The notes: a model not told the origin generated them from the letters alone. A stretch of DNA of 64,000 bases from Camelus bactrianus (GCF_048773025.1 NC_133559.1:24768501-24832500); one strand, 5' to 3'; counted from the stretch's first letter, positions 1 to 11,208 are shown. Numbers and translations: made by a program.

Positions 1-330
1 CGGCAGTTAAACTCCTGGTTGGAATTTGGGCCCCATAGAAGCTGCCATCTGTCCCCCTCTTTTGCTTCTAAAAGTCTCCTCACTAGCACACAGAGGGTCC
101 CCATTGCCAATAGCCCCCTCCGCGCCCTGGCACCCCCAAAATAACCTCTGCTATTACCTCCCCTTCACGAGCACACAGGCGCAGGGATAACTTTAGCCTC
201 TGCCTTGGTCCTCCACTTTGAACTTTCTCCAGGCTTCCCCACTGGTCTTTCTGTTGCTTCACAGTGGAATTCTTTCTCGCTACAACAAGGTTAACAGATG
301 TCTAACATGAGAATACCAGATTGCATTTAA
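1..330. other. single-copy DNA, no gene seen
   Basis: This stretch is moderately C-rich and shows no recognised repeat, no long open frame and no RNA gene. It ends where an AT-rich old LINE-1 tail begins near 331. Confidence 0.5.
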
Positions 331-527
331 TTTTTAAAATTTAGTCAAACACTTTATTTTGAGGTAGTTGTCGATTCATGTGCAGCGGTGAGAAATGACA
401 CAGGGAGATACCACGAGCTCTTTACCCAGTATTCCCCATGGTAGCATCTTGGCAAAACTATGGTATAATAGCACACTCAGGATATTAACATTGGTATAGT
501 CCTCAGATCTTACTCATATTTCCCTTG

Positions 528-575
<48 letters not shown>

Positions 576-650
576 TTAGCTCTATGCTCTTTTACCACAT
601 GTGGAGTTTTGTGTATCAGTCACCATCTCTTGTGCTGCCTTTGTAAAACT
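331..650 (-). mobile_element. old LINE-1 (L1M, L1MC/L1MD-like) 3' region, first part
   Basis: Read on the plus strand this is the reverse complement of an old L1M 3' untranslated region: an ACTTTATTTTGA start, a stretch near 405-440 on the pre-integration 'CCCAGT...CCCCATGGTAGCATCTTG' theme, and the TATTTAGCTCTATGC segment after an internal GT repeat. The same element resumes at 1141 after an inserted LTR-like piece and again after a SINE. Many substitutions separate it from the consensus I remember, so it predates the camelid lineage. Subfamily is from memory. Confidence 0.75.
531..573. repeat. (TG)n microsatellite
   Basis: About 21 uninterrupted TG units lie within the old L1 3' region, at the position where that L1 family normally carries a short GT tract. 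It has therefore probably expanded from sequence native to the element. The long pure run is likely length-polymorphic. Confidence 0.97.
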
Positions 651-1140
651 GTCAAAAATAATCAAGAATGAAAATCATCAAAAATAAGAATAGAAATGAG
701 TTTTATTTGAGCCAAACTGTGGACTAGCCCAGGAGCCCGCTTCCCAGATGACTCTGAGAAACTGCTCCGGAGAAGCATGGTTTCCAGCACTGTTTTATAT
801 CTTGTCAGAACCAAGAACATTAAACAAGTCAGGAATGTACTTCTTCAAGGTTTTAAAAAAAAACCAGACCAGCACGTACATATACAGCACGTACAGTATG
901 GCCGTGGCACTTGGGACGGAAGTCTTACCATGAAAGGAGTACCAGCGCTGGCATCTCGGGAAGAGGAGCATTTAGTCTTCAGCATGGACGTTCTTTATTT
1001 CTGGTCAATGTGCCCTTTCTTTTAATAATTAAAGCAGGTGTACAATGTCTGTTTGATAGGCCACAAACCGGCTATTTTAGTTAGCATGAGATTCAAGTTG
1101 ACTCACGTGTAAGCCAGAATGTCTTCCTAAAGTCTCAATA
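651..1140 (-). mobile_element. probable solo LTR fossil of an endogenous retrovirus
   Basis: The block interrupts one old L1 whose two halves read on from each other at about 650 and 1141, so it is an insertion. On the minus strand its end carries CAAATAAAACTC, the kind of polyadenylation region found at the R/U5 side of retroviral LTRs. No internal gag, pol or env sequence is seen next to it, so it would be a solo LTR, and it looks broken and old. The family is not assigned; an artiodactyl ERV is likely. A different non-LTR element is possible. Confidence 0.4.
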
Positions 1141-1510
1141 GGTGAAAAAAAATTTTTTTATCATAACTCTACCCATCTTCTTCCTGCTCCCTTCTCGACT
1201 CCCCAGCCCTAACCCCTGGCAACCTGTTCTCTATTGCTGTAATTTTGTCATGTCAAGAATGTTGTATAAAGGAAATTGTACCCTATGTATCCTTTTGGGA
1301 TTGGCTTTTTCCTCTCAGCCTAATTCTCTTGAGACCCATCCTAGTTTTTGCATGTTTCCATAAGTTGTTCCTTTTGGTTGCTGGGTAGTATTCCAAGGAA
1401 TGGAGGTACCATGGTTAATTTAACCATTTACCCAGTGAGGGACATCTGGGTTGTTTCAGTTTGGGGCTATTATGTAAGGCTGCTGTGAACATTCATATAT
1501 ACAGGTTTTA
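1141..1510 (-). mobile_element. old LINE-1 (L1M) 3' region, second part
   Basis: This continues the L1 begun at 331. Recognisable antisense landmarks are CCCTAACCCCTGGCAACC near 1210, TTTTGTCATGTCAAGAATG near 1245 and GGGTAGTATTCCAAGGAATG near 1385. It is split at about 1510 by a younger SINE and resumes at 1645. The degree of divergence suggests an old insertion. Confidence 0.85.
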
Positions 1511-1644
1511 GGGGGAGGGTATATAGCTCAGTGGTAGAGCTCATGCTTAGCATGCAAAGGTCCTGGGTTCAATCCCCAGTATCCCCATTAAAAAAAATAA
1601 ATAAACTTAATTACCCCCCTGAAAGAGGAAAAAAAAAAGAATAC
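1511..1644 (+). mobile_element. tRNA-Ala-derived SINE (camelid Vic-1 type), copy 1
   Basis: The head is a tRNA-like segment with a box A (TATAGCTCAGTGGTAGAGC), an alanine AGC anticodon loop (GCTTAGCATGC) and a box B (GGTTCAATCCC). A short body with AATTACCCCCCT follows, then an A-rich tail to about 1640. Target-site duplications CATATATACAGGTTTT (1494-1509) and CATATATATAGGTTTT (1645-1660) differ at one base, which shows a retroposon insertion into the surrounding old L1. It is not a functional tRNA gene. Family name is from memory. Confidence 0.95.
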
Positions 1645-1905
1645 CATATATATAGGTTTTTGTATAAAGATAAAACATAAGTGTTCATTCTCTGGGATAA
1701 TTGCCCAAGAGGGCAGTTGCTGGGTCACGTGGTAATTGCCCGTTTAGTTTTACAGGAGACCACCAACTGGTTTCCCACCAGCGATGTGTGAGTGATTCAG
1801 TTCCTGTGCATCCTTGCCAGCAACTGCTACTGTCACAGCTTTTTCTTTTAGCCATTCTGATAGGCGTGTAGTGAAATCTCATGGTGGTGGTTTAAGGTTT
1901 TTAAA
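1645..1905 (-). mobile_element. old LINE-1 (L1M) ORF2/3' region, third part
   Basis: This resumes the L1 after the SINE. Antisense landmarks are GGTTTTTGTATAAAG, the GGGTCACGTGGTAATTG motif and TTTTAGCCATTCTGATAGG near 1845, all typical of the ORF2 3' end of LINE-1. The minus strand shows a degraded remnant of the conserved ORF2 C-terminal pattern (an HYTPIRMA-like segment) within 1685-1882. It carries no intact protein. Confidence 0.85.
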
Positions 1906-2002
1906 TCTATTTTTATATTTCAGCTTTTAATTGTAAACTGATTTGTGCAGCTTTCCTGTATTGTTTTATTTTGTAATACAATATTTTGTTTTTTACTTTT
2001 TT

Positions 2003-2345
2003 TTAATTGATGTATAGTTGCTGTACAATATTATATAAGTTATAGGTGTACAATCTAGTGATTTACAGTTTTTAAAGGTTATATTCCATTTATAGTTATT
2101 ATAGAATATTGGCTAATTCCCCATATTGTATGATACATCTTTGTGGCTTATTTTATACACAGTTGGTTGTACCTCCTAATCCCCTGTTCTTATACTGCCC
2201 CTCCTCCCGTCCCTCTCCCTACTGGTAACCACTAGTTTGTTCTCTATATCTGTGAGTCTGCCTCTTTTTTGTTATATTCACTAATTTGTTGTATTTTTTA
2301 GATTCCACATGTAAGTGATATCATACAGTATTTGTCTTTCTCTGT
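2003..2345 (-). mobile_element. LINE-1 3' end, cetartiodactyl type
   Basis: The 5' end on the plus strand is a T-run followed by AATTGATGTATAGTTGCTG, the reverse complement of the L1 tail. GCTAATTCCCCATATTGTATG and CTGGTAACCACTAGTTTG follow. The copy is 5'-truncated near 2345 after the TCTTTCTCTGTCTCATGTAC segment. It is less diverged than the neighbouring L1M, so it is younger. Confidence 0.85.
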
Positions 2346-4060
2346 CTCATGTACTGTTTTTCAGAAGCTTCTTTACTATTAAACAGCTGAGTAAAGTGTT
2401 GGAAAAATTCATATATTCCACCGAATTTCTGCTAGTATTCACATAATCTCATTTCACTCATCAGTGCACACAGTTTTTATTATGCTGAGAATTCTATCAG
2501 TGTCTACTTTTGAGACATGACTTGATGCACTTTGTTGAAATGTTTTCAGTGACTGTCAACTCAAAAGTTAACATGACACCTGCTGCATGAATAGTGTAGT
2601 TAATGGGCTATGCTAGCCTTCATGGGCCTATTGTAAAGGGGATTGCTTTGTCGACATACCAATTATATTTCCATATTCATAAAATATTTTTTCTAATCAA
2701 AAAATTAAACTATGAAAAATAGACACCTGACTATTTCTTTTCCAGCCCTTCAGGAGTGAGAATTCATTTAGGCCACCTGCCCAGCTCTGATGTGCAAGCT
2801 GCCTCCTTGGTCCTCAACTCCATGCGGCCCAGGTCCCACCCCAGCTTTCAGGCCATCATCCTTGCCCCTGGGGGAAGACGAAACGTAAGAGCAGAAGCTC
2901 AGTGTTCAAGCTTTTATCGGTCTGTGAGTGAAACTGATGTTTTTAGCAGACAGCTGAAATGTTTACTTTGAAAAAAGTAGAGACCCCTTGGCCGGGAGAC
3001 AGTCAGGAATGCATGTCATTGAATCTGCAGGTGACCCGTAGTTACTTTGGCCCTACTTGAGTGTCCAAAGTGTTGAGGGGAGAATGAGCCAGTTTAACAA
3101 ATAGCTCTCACCTGCTTGGGCTCTCTCCGCTGGTCCTCTGAGCGTATGTGTTTGCATCTCACACCCACATACATGCATGGAATGAGCGGCTTGCGTAGAA
3201 ACCCTGCAACAAACATCAAATCTGTAGGTTACCAGGGAGTCCCCACTAGGTTCACTAGCAAAGCAGTTTCTGAAAAGACTGTATATAGTAGGCACATGCC
3301 TCTGAAAGCAGTGCGGCTATTTATTTTTTTAACAGGGGATTCTCACGTTACGAGGACATCATAGATTACTGAATAATTTATTTAATGGTAGATTATATGG
3401 GCGTCACGCTTTGCCAATGAGCTCATCCCCAAATGTCTAAAGGAGATAAGGTGAGCAAAACTAGAGCTCAGGCTTGAGCGAGCTGTCTGTTTCTTTTCTT
3501 AGATATGCGTAACTGTTAGAGCCGTGTATTTTACTTAATATTATCTCAGCTGCGCTGTCGTGTATATAATAGAGACACCACTTTATTGTTGACATTTAGC
3601 TGACTCGTAACAGTGCATACAACACACAGCACTGGGAAATATAGAATAGGGTAATGAATGGCCTTGTCTGTGCTTGATCACAACAAAGGACTGTGATAAA
3701 TATATGGGTATGTTTGTTCTCTGAAAATACAGGGAAACAAGAGGGAGCAAAGTTCAATGAAATGATGTTAGATTTGGGAAATGGAGACAAGAAAAAAGAT
3801 CTGGATTGGTGACTTTCTGTGGACCTCTACTGTTAACCTTTTTAATGATTTGGAGTAGAAAAACAATTAGTTCCAAGCTTACAGATCTTAGGTTTTTGCC
3901 TTTAACCGTATACAGTCTTCGGGTAAACAGAAGTACCTTGGAAAATGGGCACATGTTTCTGTCAAATGAAATTTTGATGAAAAGAAAAATGTATTTAAAA
4001 AGAAATTTAAAGTCTGACAACAGGAAGATGGCAAAAGGCTTGGACAGGGATGTCACATGA
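2346..4060. other. mostly single-copy DNA with one exon candidate
   Basis: No repeat is recognised across this stretch. Open frames are short and unlike known proteins. A plausible acceptor, open frame and donor occur at 2746-2884 and are listed separately. The region from 3750 to 4050 is AT-rich and has overlapping open frames of 84 to 100 codons on opposite strands, which look like chance. Confidence 0.5.
2746..2884 (+). other. candidate spliced exon, function unknown
   Basis: A pyrimidine-rich acceptor (CTATTTCTTTTCCAG, ending at 2745) precedes a 139-base segment. A donor (AAC|GTAAGA) starts at 2885. One of the three forward frames is open across the whole segment and includes an internal ATG. 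The translation (SGVRIHLGHLPSSDVQ and onward) resembles nothing I know. The GC content is higher than the flanks. It could be an exon of a non-coding or lineage-specific transcript, or chance. Confidence 0.2.
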
Positions 4061-4905
4061 GAAGAAATTCATGTAGCCAATAACTGTGGCAAGAGATGCT
4101 TTATTTAATTTTTTAATTTTTTTAGTATTCAGGGAAATGCAAGTTAAACCTGTAATGAGATATCACCATACACCCACGCAACCAGTTACAATTTTAAAGT
4201 TTGACAATAACAAGGACTAATGAGGACAGAGAGTGGGAAATGCTGCTAGTGGGCGTTTCAGTGGAAGCAGTGGTTTTGGAAAATAGCTGCCATTGCTGAC
4301 TGAAGTTGAAGATTCACACACCCTGTTTTCAACTGAAGAAATGCCGCTGTGGGAAAACGCCCTGGAGGTGGATGCGTGTGCGTCCTGTGGACCGGGATAT
4401 ATACAAGAATGTTTAGAGAAGCGTTGTGCATAATAGCCCCAAGCTGGAAACAACCCAAATGTCTGCCCGACAAAGAAAGGATAAGGGAGCATTAGAGCCA
4501 CTGGTAACAGCAGGGATGAATTTCACACACGTTAACGCTGAGCAAAAGAAGCTGAGCAAAAGAAGCAGGACAGGAATCCGTAGAATAAGTGTCCACTGAT
4601 GAAAAAGCTTATGAACCGGCAAAACTAAGTCTGCTTCGGGATGCTTGGAGAGAGGGGAGAGCTATAAAGGAAAGCAAGGAAATCATAATAAAGGTCAGGA
4701 TGGTGGTTTCTTCTAGAGGAAGGGAAGGATTGTGATCACAAAGAGCACTCGAGACTTCTGGGCACCGGAAATGTTTTATTTCTTGACCCTGCTGTGGTTT
4801 CATGGGTTTTCACTTTACAGTTCTCACTAAACTGGATGTGAACGTTTAATGCACTTTTATGTACGTATGTTATATTTCACACATGCACGTGCACATGCGT
4901 GCACG
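4061..4905 (+). mobile_element. old LINE-1 (L1M/L1ME) 3' end
   Basis: The sense ORF2 end is visible as GGGAAATGCAAGTTAAACC and ATGAGATATCACCATACACC at about 4130-4175. It continues as CATAATAGCCCCAAGCTGG and ACAACCCAAATGTCTGCCC around 4430-4465, then a 3' untranslated region ending near 4900. Divergence is high. A short internal direct duplication (GCTGAGCAAAAGAA twice, near 4537-4564) is a later change. Confidence 0.8.
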
Positions 4906-5149
4906 AAAGAGATCAAGATTTGCAAAAAGAAACTCCCTAATTCAGTTTAGTTCCTTTGAAAGATAAGCTTTAAGTATTCAGTTCAGTTTCATGAACATTT
5001 AAAACAATAAGCCAAATCTTATGCATAGTTTCCCATGAGAATCCTAGAACGTGGAGCTGGAAAGACAGCCGGAGGAGAGGGGAGAGCGCTAGCCGCCAGA
5101 GCAGAGGCTCCTTGCCAGCCAGCCCTGACCCTCAAGGACCGTTTCCCCG

Positions 5150-5215
5150 CGCTGTTCCCTGGGCCTCAATCCTCATCTGTAAAAGGGATCAGACCCTATT
5201 AGAACTCCTCTTGAG
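5150..5215 (+). mobile_element. MIR SINE fragment
   Basis: CTGGGCCTCAATCCTCATCT followed by GTAAAAGGGATCAGACCCTA matches the central core of MIR, the ancient mammalian tRNA-derived SINE. Only the core is preserved. Confidence 0.65.
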
Positions 5216-5990
5216 AGTCTCCTAGTGTATTCTTGGGCGTTCTCTATGGGAACTTTTTTTTTTTTTAAATAAGAAATTCCTTTCACTTTGATGACAATCT
5301 ACAGAACACACGCATTATCCGGGTCCTCTGTGTGTCCACCTTAGAGCTGACAGCGCCAGCACTGCTCTGTGATGATGACCACATTGGGGCCCAGATGTGC
5401 TGTTCCAATTGTCTCAGGCCAGCCAGATGAAAACACGGGTGACCTTGATGAGTACAGCCTGCGTTTGCCAGGTGACCTCATGCAAGGCTCACAACCAGAG
5501 TTTTCACGGGAGTTTGAAGAGACCACGTTCTGTGAGATCTGAGTCAGGGGACGATGCCCAACCTCAGGAAGTGATTAGGTGCCCAGGACAAAGTGAGGGG
5601 CAGTTTACTCTGCAGAATCACGCCATCTGTCTCCTTAAATTAATGCTGCTAGCTTGAGATTTATTGGTTTGCTATTTGGTTATCAAAATCATGATGTTGT
5701 TTTGATTTTATAGTTGTAGAAGTTATAAGCCTGCAGACATACGCCCAGTTTCATGTTTGTACATATTTAACTAACAATCTTATAAAAGTAATTTGCATCC
5801 ACACTGAAAAATCCTCAAACATTTTTTTCTTGAGGAGGCCCCCACATGTCATTCAAATTTGAGCTGCACTGAACCCCAGTGATCTCCACTGAGCCTCCTG
5901 TGATTCTGTTTCCGTTTTGGAAGTTAAGACCTTTCTAAAGCAAGTGGCAGGGTGTGTCCCTGGTGCAGCCAGGGACCCCAGCCCCTCATC
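5216..5990. other. single-copy DNA, no gene seen
   Basis: An open frame of 86 codons at 5397-5657 (plus) overlaps a 61-codon frame on the other strand and resembles no known protein. A T-run lies at about 5250-5262. No repeat is recognised. Confidence 0.45.
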
Positions 5991-6180
5991 TGTAGACGAC
6001 TTTGCCTCCAGGGGACATTTGACAGTGTCATGACACAGGTTTGATGGTAACACCTGGAGGTGGAGCCTAGTCAGCAGAGACCAGAGATGTTGCTTCTCAG
6101 CCTACAGTGCACAGGACAGCCCCCATAACAAAGCACCCTCCAGGCCGTAACGCCAGTGGTGCCCAGGTTAGAACCCCTGG
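5991..6180 (+). mobile_element. MER20 (hAT-Charlie non-autonomous DNA transposon)
   Basis: The segment follows the MER20 consensus in order: CTCCAGGGGACATTTGACAG near 6007, GCAGAGACCAGAGATGTTGC near 6076, GTGCACAGGACAGCCCCCAT near 6107 and the closing CCAGGTTAGAACCCCTG near 6163. It is nearly full length but has lost the outermost 5' end. MER20 is a placental-wide relic with no coding capacity. A second copy lies in the other orientation at 45305. Confidence 0.9.
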
Positions 6181-9100
6181 CTCCGCTCTCTACAGCTTTA
6201 ACTTTTATAGGAAGGAAGCCTTCTCTGTGTTTGTTCCCAGGTAATCAGGACAAGGCAGGAGTTTCCTTTTATAATTTACCTTTCTTGGCACCTGTTTCCT
6301 CCCACACGGAAGAAACAGACAGGCGAGTGAAACAGTCCCTCAGGTGTGAGGTCAGTCATGTGACTGGCTTGCGTTAAGCATGGAGGTTTGATGGGCTCGG
6401 TCACTTTACTGTTTCTGAGGCAGTCTTACTCCTGGTCCTCCTCTGTCAGGTCCTGGTCCACCATCTACACGGAGCGACTTTGCTTTGTAGGGACCTGGCC
6501 CCTGATGATTGTAGCTGGTCTCTAGACGGACGGTGCTCCCAAATGATTCCCAGAGGAGCCAACATCTCTTTCAGGATAAACCCCTGGAAACAATATTTGA
6601 GAGCTGGAAACAGATGGGAGGAATCTGGATCAACCTCCAAGGCTGATCTCGGGGCCCCGTGGTTGTGCTTGTCTCTGTGCTGTGATGGCTGCCCGGCTCC
6701 TGTCTATCCTCACATAATTCTCATGCTTGTTCGGGCAGATCCCGCTGGGTGTTCCTGGGTCCCATTCCCCCCCCCCCCATCAGATATTTAACTCCTTGTG
6801 ATTAGAGCCTTCTGTGCTGTTTTGTCACCGGGGCACCACCCGGCAGGCCGAGCACAGTGGCCTGCCGGGTGGTGGCCACGCCGTCGGCGAGCTGGGAACA
6901 ACACGTTAAAAAAGAGTCCAGGTGGGATTAGAGGCGACAGCTTCTTGAACGTCACCCACCGTCCTTTTCAGCCTCTCCTCTCGCTCACCTGCTGTCCCGG
7001 TGACCTGAATCCAGTCACAGCCAGCCTCTTGGTTTTGGAAGCATTAGAATGTGTAACTTTCTCCTGACGAGAAAACAGCCCTTCATCTCCAGGACCAAAA
7101 AAGGGGATGTGTGCTCACTCGGTGGGGCTGGCCGGCTGCCCGAGGTAGGGACAGGCAGCGGTTCTCAGCTCTCCTCGGTCTCCACCCCGGCTGCTCTCCT
7201 CCCTGCCATGCTCACACAGGGCCGCGGAGACCGCTGTGGACAGACGGGCCTCCATCCATCCCTGACAACCTGTGATGCAAAGCAGCTCACTGGAAGCCTC
7301 ACATCCTGCCTAAAACCACCACCCTCTCCTCCCTGCCTCTAGCCCTTACAAAAAAGAATCCTCTGTCTAAGGTGCAGTCTTCCAAAGGCACAGAGGGGGA
7401 CCATGCCTTTAGCACAGCGTGGGTGCCCTGGGGTACAGCAGACAGGGCCCTTGTTTCCTGGCCTGCACTCAAGGGGTCTGCTCAGATCCCACAGCTGAGC
7501 GGAGGCTGGGGTTGCTGGGCGCCACTGACGAGACTGCGGGGCGCAGGCGTCTGCGTTTGGCACACGCAACGGGCAGACCTGCTCGCCCCCTAGACTCTTT
7601 GGTTGACACCTGTCTCCTGAGTCCTGCACAGCTGAGGGATTGCACGGCTCAAGGAGTCTCACAGCTAAAGAAATGCAAACCATGGCTGAGGAAGGAAGGA
7701 AGCAAAATTGAAGGCCAGAGAAGCTGAGCGTGGGGTGTAAGGGGAGGAGGCCAGACCACAGAAAGGAAGGCCCATCACTGGGTCAGAGGTCAGAAGCAAG
7801 CAATGCGGTAGGAGACAGGTTAGCGGAAACGGGTCTGGTGGAGTCCATGAGCAGTGCCAGGCTGGGGCCTCTCTTGTGGGACCTGGTGATGTTTCAGGTC
7901 TGGAGAGGAGTGGAGAGGGAGGTAGACCTGACGGCGTCGGGATGGTTAGGCCAGACTTGACAATCCTTCTATCCATTTCAGGCAGATTTTAAATCTGTGA
8001 TGGTCAGACCTGGGGGAGAAGGAAGCAGCTGTGCTCTTTCCCCCACTTTCCCCCAACACAGTGGTGACCTGGAGCCTAATCCAGGACCCTGAAAGCCAGA
8101 CTCTGTCCCAGCCAAGTCACATGCAAGCCCCCAGCTCGGTGGTGGGGAATAGCTGCATGTAGCCCCTCCACCTGGCTGACCCAGAACCTAACTTTAGCCT
8201 CCTAGGAGCATATGCAAAGTGGGTAACCCGCTGCTCCAGCCTCACCCAGGGCCACTTCTGTTTTCCATTCTGCACCTGTGGGGGTTTGCATGTCTGAGAG
8301 CTCACCCGGCCAGTTCTGAGGCTGAGAACATCCTAGACTCACACAGGACTCCTTGTTTCCCTTGGCAACAGTCAGCTCCTTCCTCCTCTCCCACCCCAGG
8401 AGCAAAGTCACACTGTCCGCACTTCTGCCCTGGCGGGTGCGCTCCATGGAGGGGAGGGGCCTCACGGAGCAGGTCTGCCCCTGAGTTACAAGCAGAGTGA
8501 AGGGTGGTGAGCCGACTCGCCCCTGTGAGATGGGATCCTATCAGTTCGGGAGCCCATGGTCCAGCCTGCAGAGGGTCCAGGCTCCCATCTTCCCCCTTCC
8601 CCGGCCGCTGGCCTTGTGTCCTGTCATGGTTGAATGGCTCCCCAAACAGAGGTTGGAAAGAGAAAATGAAAGGAGGAAAATGGAGAATTAATAGCTTGTG
8701 TAAAAGGCCTGATGGGGAGGGAATTTAAAACCAATTAACCAATTAAGATTTCGATTATCCCATACACTCTCCAGCCCCTTTATGGCAGATAGAAATAAAT
8801 GTTGGGTGTAGGCACAAAACACATTTAACACTCATTTACCAATGAGTTCGCTGGTCTTCAGCTTGAAAGCTGGTAAGCCTTGGGGTTACGATGCTCCACT
8901 GGGAACCATGACACCAGGTGTCACCACACCCATGTGCGCCCTGCAGGCTGAAGGACAGGAAGCCTTGCCTGTGAAGAGGGAGGTGGGCAGCATCTGCCGG
9001 GAGTGTATGTGATGTCTCATTGGCACCAGGGAAAGACCCAAGGATGGGCTGTGGGAGTGGAGCGTGTGAAAGAGACAAAAAAAGTCTCTTTCAACCTCAT

Positions 9101-9350
9101 TGCCTCTTCCCCCATCGTACTCTGGGAGAACACCATGGTCCTGACACCCGGCCCTGAGGGGTTACCCCGTTGCAAAGGGACATCGAGGAACAGAGCTGAG
9201 GGTGGGAAGAGGCCAAACGGTGGAAGCCTCGAGTGCCCCTCTGGCGAGAAGGGCAGCTCTAGCTGCCAGGAGTCTCAGGGCTGGATCCTCTGCCGGGGCC
9301 TCACTCCTTTCACCGCGTGTGTTCGTTCTCTTCACTGGGCTGCGTCCCTC
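6181..9350. other. repeat-poor, GC-rich single-copy block
   Basis: No interspersed repeat is recognised over about 3.2 kb. GC content is raised between about 6800 and 8600, with scattered CpGs but no dense CpG island. Open frames of 60 to 131 codons occur in several frames on both strands at once, as expected by chance in GC-rich DNA, and none resembles a protein I know. A C12 run lies at 6767-6778. Tandem CCAATTAA motifs lie at about 8730-8747. A perfect hairpin at 6834-6874 is listed separately. Confidence 0.5.
6834..6874. repeat. perfect 16-bp inverted repeat (hairpin)
   Basis: CACCACCCGGCAGGCC (6834-6849) and GGCCTGCCGGGTGGTG (6859-6874) are exact reverse complements separated by the nine bases GAGCACAGT. 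The arms are very GC-rich, so the DNA or any RNA from it could fold into a stable stem-loop. No repeat family is recognised around it. A template-switch mutation is a likely origin; a structured RNA is less likely. Confidence 0.95.
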
Positions 9351-9745
9351 AAGAGAAAACGCAATGCTTGGCGAAGTAAGTCAGACAGAGACAGATAAAT
9401 GCTGTATGATATCCTTACATACGGAATCTGAAACATACAACACACTAATGGATGTAACAACAACAAAAAAAGGAACAAACTCCCTGATACGGAGAACAAA
9501 CTAGTGGTTACCAGTGGGGAGGGGGCAAGATAGGGGCAGGGGATGAAGAGGTACAAGCTACTATTATAATATAAATAAGCTACGAGGATATATCACACAC
9601 CGTGGGGAATTAGCCAATATTCTGTAATAACTGTAAATGGAGTGTAACCTCTAAAAAGTGTGAATCACTATATTGTATACCTGTAACTTACATAATATTG
9701 TACAGCCACTGTACTTCAATAAAAAAACAGAAAAAAATTTGAATA
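9351..9745 (+). mobile_element. LINE-1 3' end, cetartiodactyl type
   Basis: The sense L1 tail is recognised by CGAAGTAAGTCAGACAGAG at 9372, CTAGTGGTTACCAGTGGGG near 9501, GGGGAATTAGCCAATATTC near 9604 and the end CTGTACTTCAATAAAAAAAC near 9709. The end includes the AATAAA signal and a short A-rich tail. It is 5'-truncated and carries no ORF. Confidence 0.9.
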
Positions 9746-11030
9746 AAACGAAGGGTCAAGATTTTTTAAGAAGAAGGAACAAAATGCAAAGATGGGCTAT
9801 GAGTTTCCTGAGAGTCTGTGGCTCTGTTGAAGTCAAGTGGTCTGTGAACGTAGAGGAAATGTCAAAACAGGTGCGAAAGGAGGAAGTAAATCTCCTCTTG
9901 AGTAAGTAACTGCTAAATTAAACTCTGTTCATCCATGGGATGTAGGGTAGAATGATTGCCCCCATTTGAAATCCGATTCCTATCCTGCGCACAATGGGCC
10001 ATCCAAACCACTGGCCCTCCAGGAGGACCACCCCTGCTCTCTCTTAAGGGGTGACTGTTGGTGCCACAGACCTGAAACCACTCTACTAGTAGAATTCACA
10101 TCACGGGCTGCGCTCCTACCCAGAAGACAAGTCTATCCAATTTTATAGAACAAACACACATACGCCTTTGGTATACAGCTGGTGATTATCTGGGAACATG
10201 GAACTACAACTCCGGTCACCCATCCTGAGTGTCACACAATAGAAGGAGAGCTCTAGCAGTGGGGGCCGCTGGGACCAGCATGGGTGCCATAATTTACTGA
10301 ACCACCCTCCAAATCAAGCCCATGATTTAAGTCAGCCCATGACTTCGAGAAATTGACATGTTCCCCTCCAATAAACCACTGCTACCACCACAGCCTTCAT
10401 TCTCACCATCTCTTGCTTTGCTGGTGCGAGGGCCTGGAGCAGGTGTGTTGTCACCACCTTCGACTGTCTTTCACCACGTGTAGGGCTGCCACCTCCAGTA
10501 CTGAGCACCAGGAGAACCGCCCGACTGAACGGCTTCTCTGGCACAACTCAGAGGAAAGAATTGGTGTTTTAGCTTTGTATGGACCTGGGGCATACTTAGA
10601 GGATGAGAGGGGATGGGCTTGTCACTCCCCACTAAAAGGGATTTCCCAGAGAGTCCTAAATCAGCTGAAACATGTGGTGCACCTGCTGTGGAAGACACCG
10701 ATTCAGGTGACAGCACCTGAGGGCAGCAGGTCTGGGTCTCCTGGTGCGGGGACTGAGGCACAGATGTAGGTCTGCTTGTCAGAGAAAAGTGAAAAGGGCA
10801 ATCCAAGAATAACAACATGGAGGGGAGAAAAACCCAAGAAATGTACCTTTGAAATGACTGTTCCTCTTTGGAAACCATAAAAGTAAGATCCCACTGGGTC
10901 CCAAGGGGTGTGGCTTTGTCCAGGATCCAAGGATGTGGAGGAGCCGTGGGCTCTGCACATGTGGAGAAGCCCAGGAAAGGGATGTGGCATTCTTATGTGG
11001 CATTTTACAGCGGCTTCTGTCCACCCACCT
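9746..11030. other. single-copy DNA, no gene seen
   Basis: No repeat is recognised. The longest frames (138 codons on plus at 10353-10769, 135 on minus at 10471-10878) overlap on opposite strands and have no family resemblance, so I treat them as chance. Confidence 0.45.
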
Positions 11031-11034
11031 GGTT

Positions 11035-11208
11035 GTACCTGATGCTCACAGCAATGTCTGAAGTGGGCACGAATGACTGTCTTCGTTTTACAGATGAAAA
11101 CATTGGAGTCCAGGAGAGGTTAAATGACATATTGAAAGCCACACTTTCGACATGGCAGGGCCTGGATTAGAACCTGGGCATTTTAACTTCAAATTCAGGG
11201 CTCTGCCA
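11035..11208 (-). mobile_element. MIR SINE, antisense
   Basis: The reverse-complement MIR core is visible as CGTTTTACAGATGAAAACAT, GAGAGGTTAAATGACATATT and GGGCCTGGATTAGAACCTGG in that order. It covers most of the element and is highly diverged, as expected for MIR. Confidence 0.8.

Noticed and set aside
1511-1583. tRNA-Ala(AGC)-like sequence with box A and box B
   Set aside because: It has a SINE body, A-rich tail and target duplications. The same holds for the five other copies, so these are retroposons and not tRNA genes.
6800-7600. Possible CpG island and promoter
   Set aside because: GC content is raised but CpG dinucleotides are scattered, with no clear core promoter or first exon.
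10353-10878. Overlapping 138- and 135-codon frames on opposite strands
   Set aside because: Opposite-strand overlap and low-complexity residue composition point to chance open frames in GC-rich DNA.
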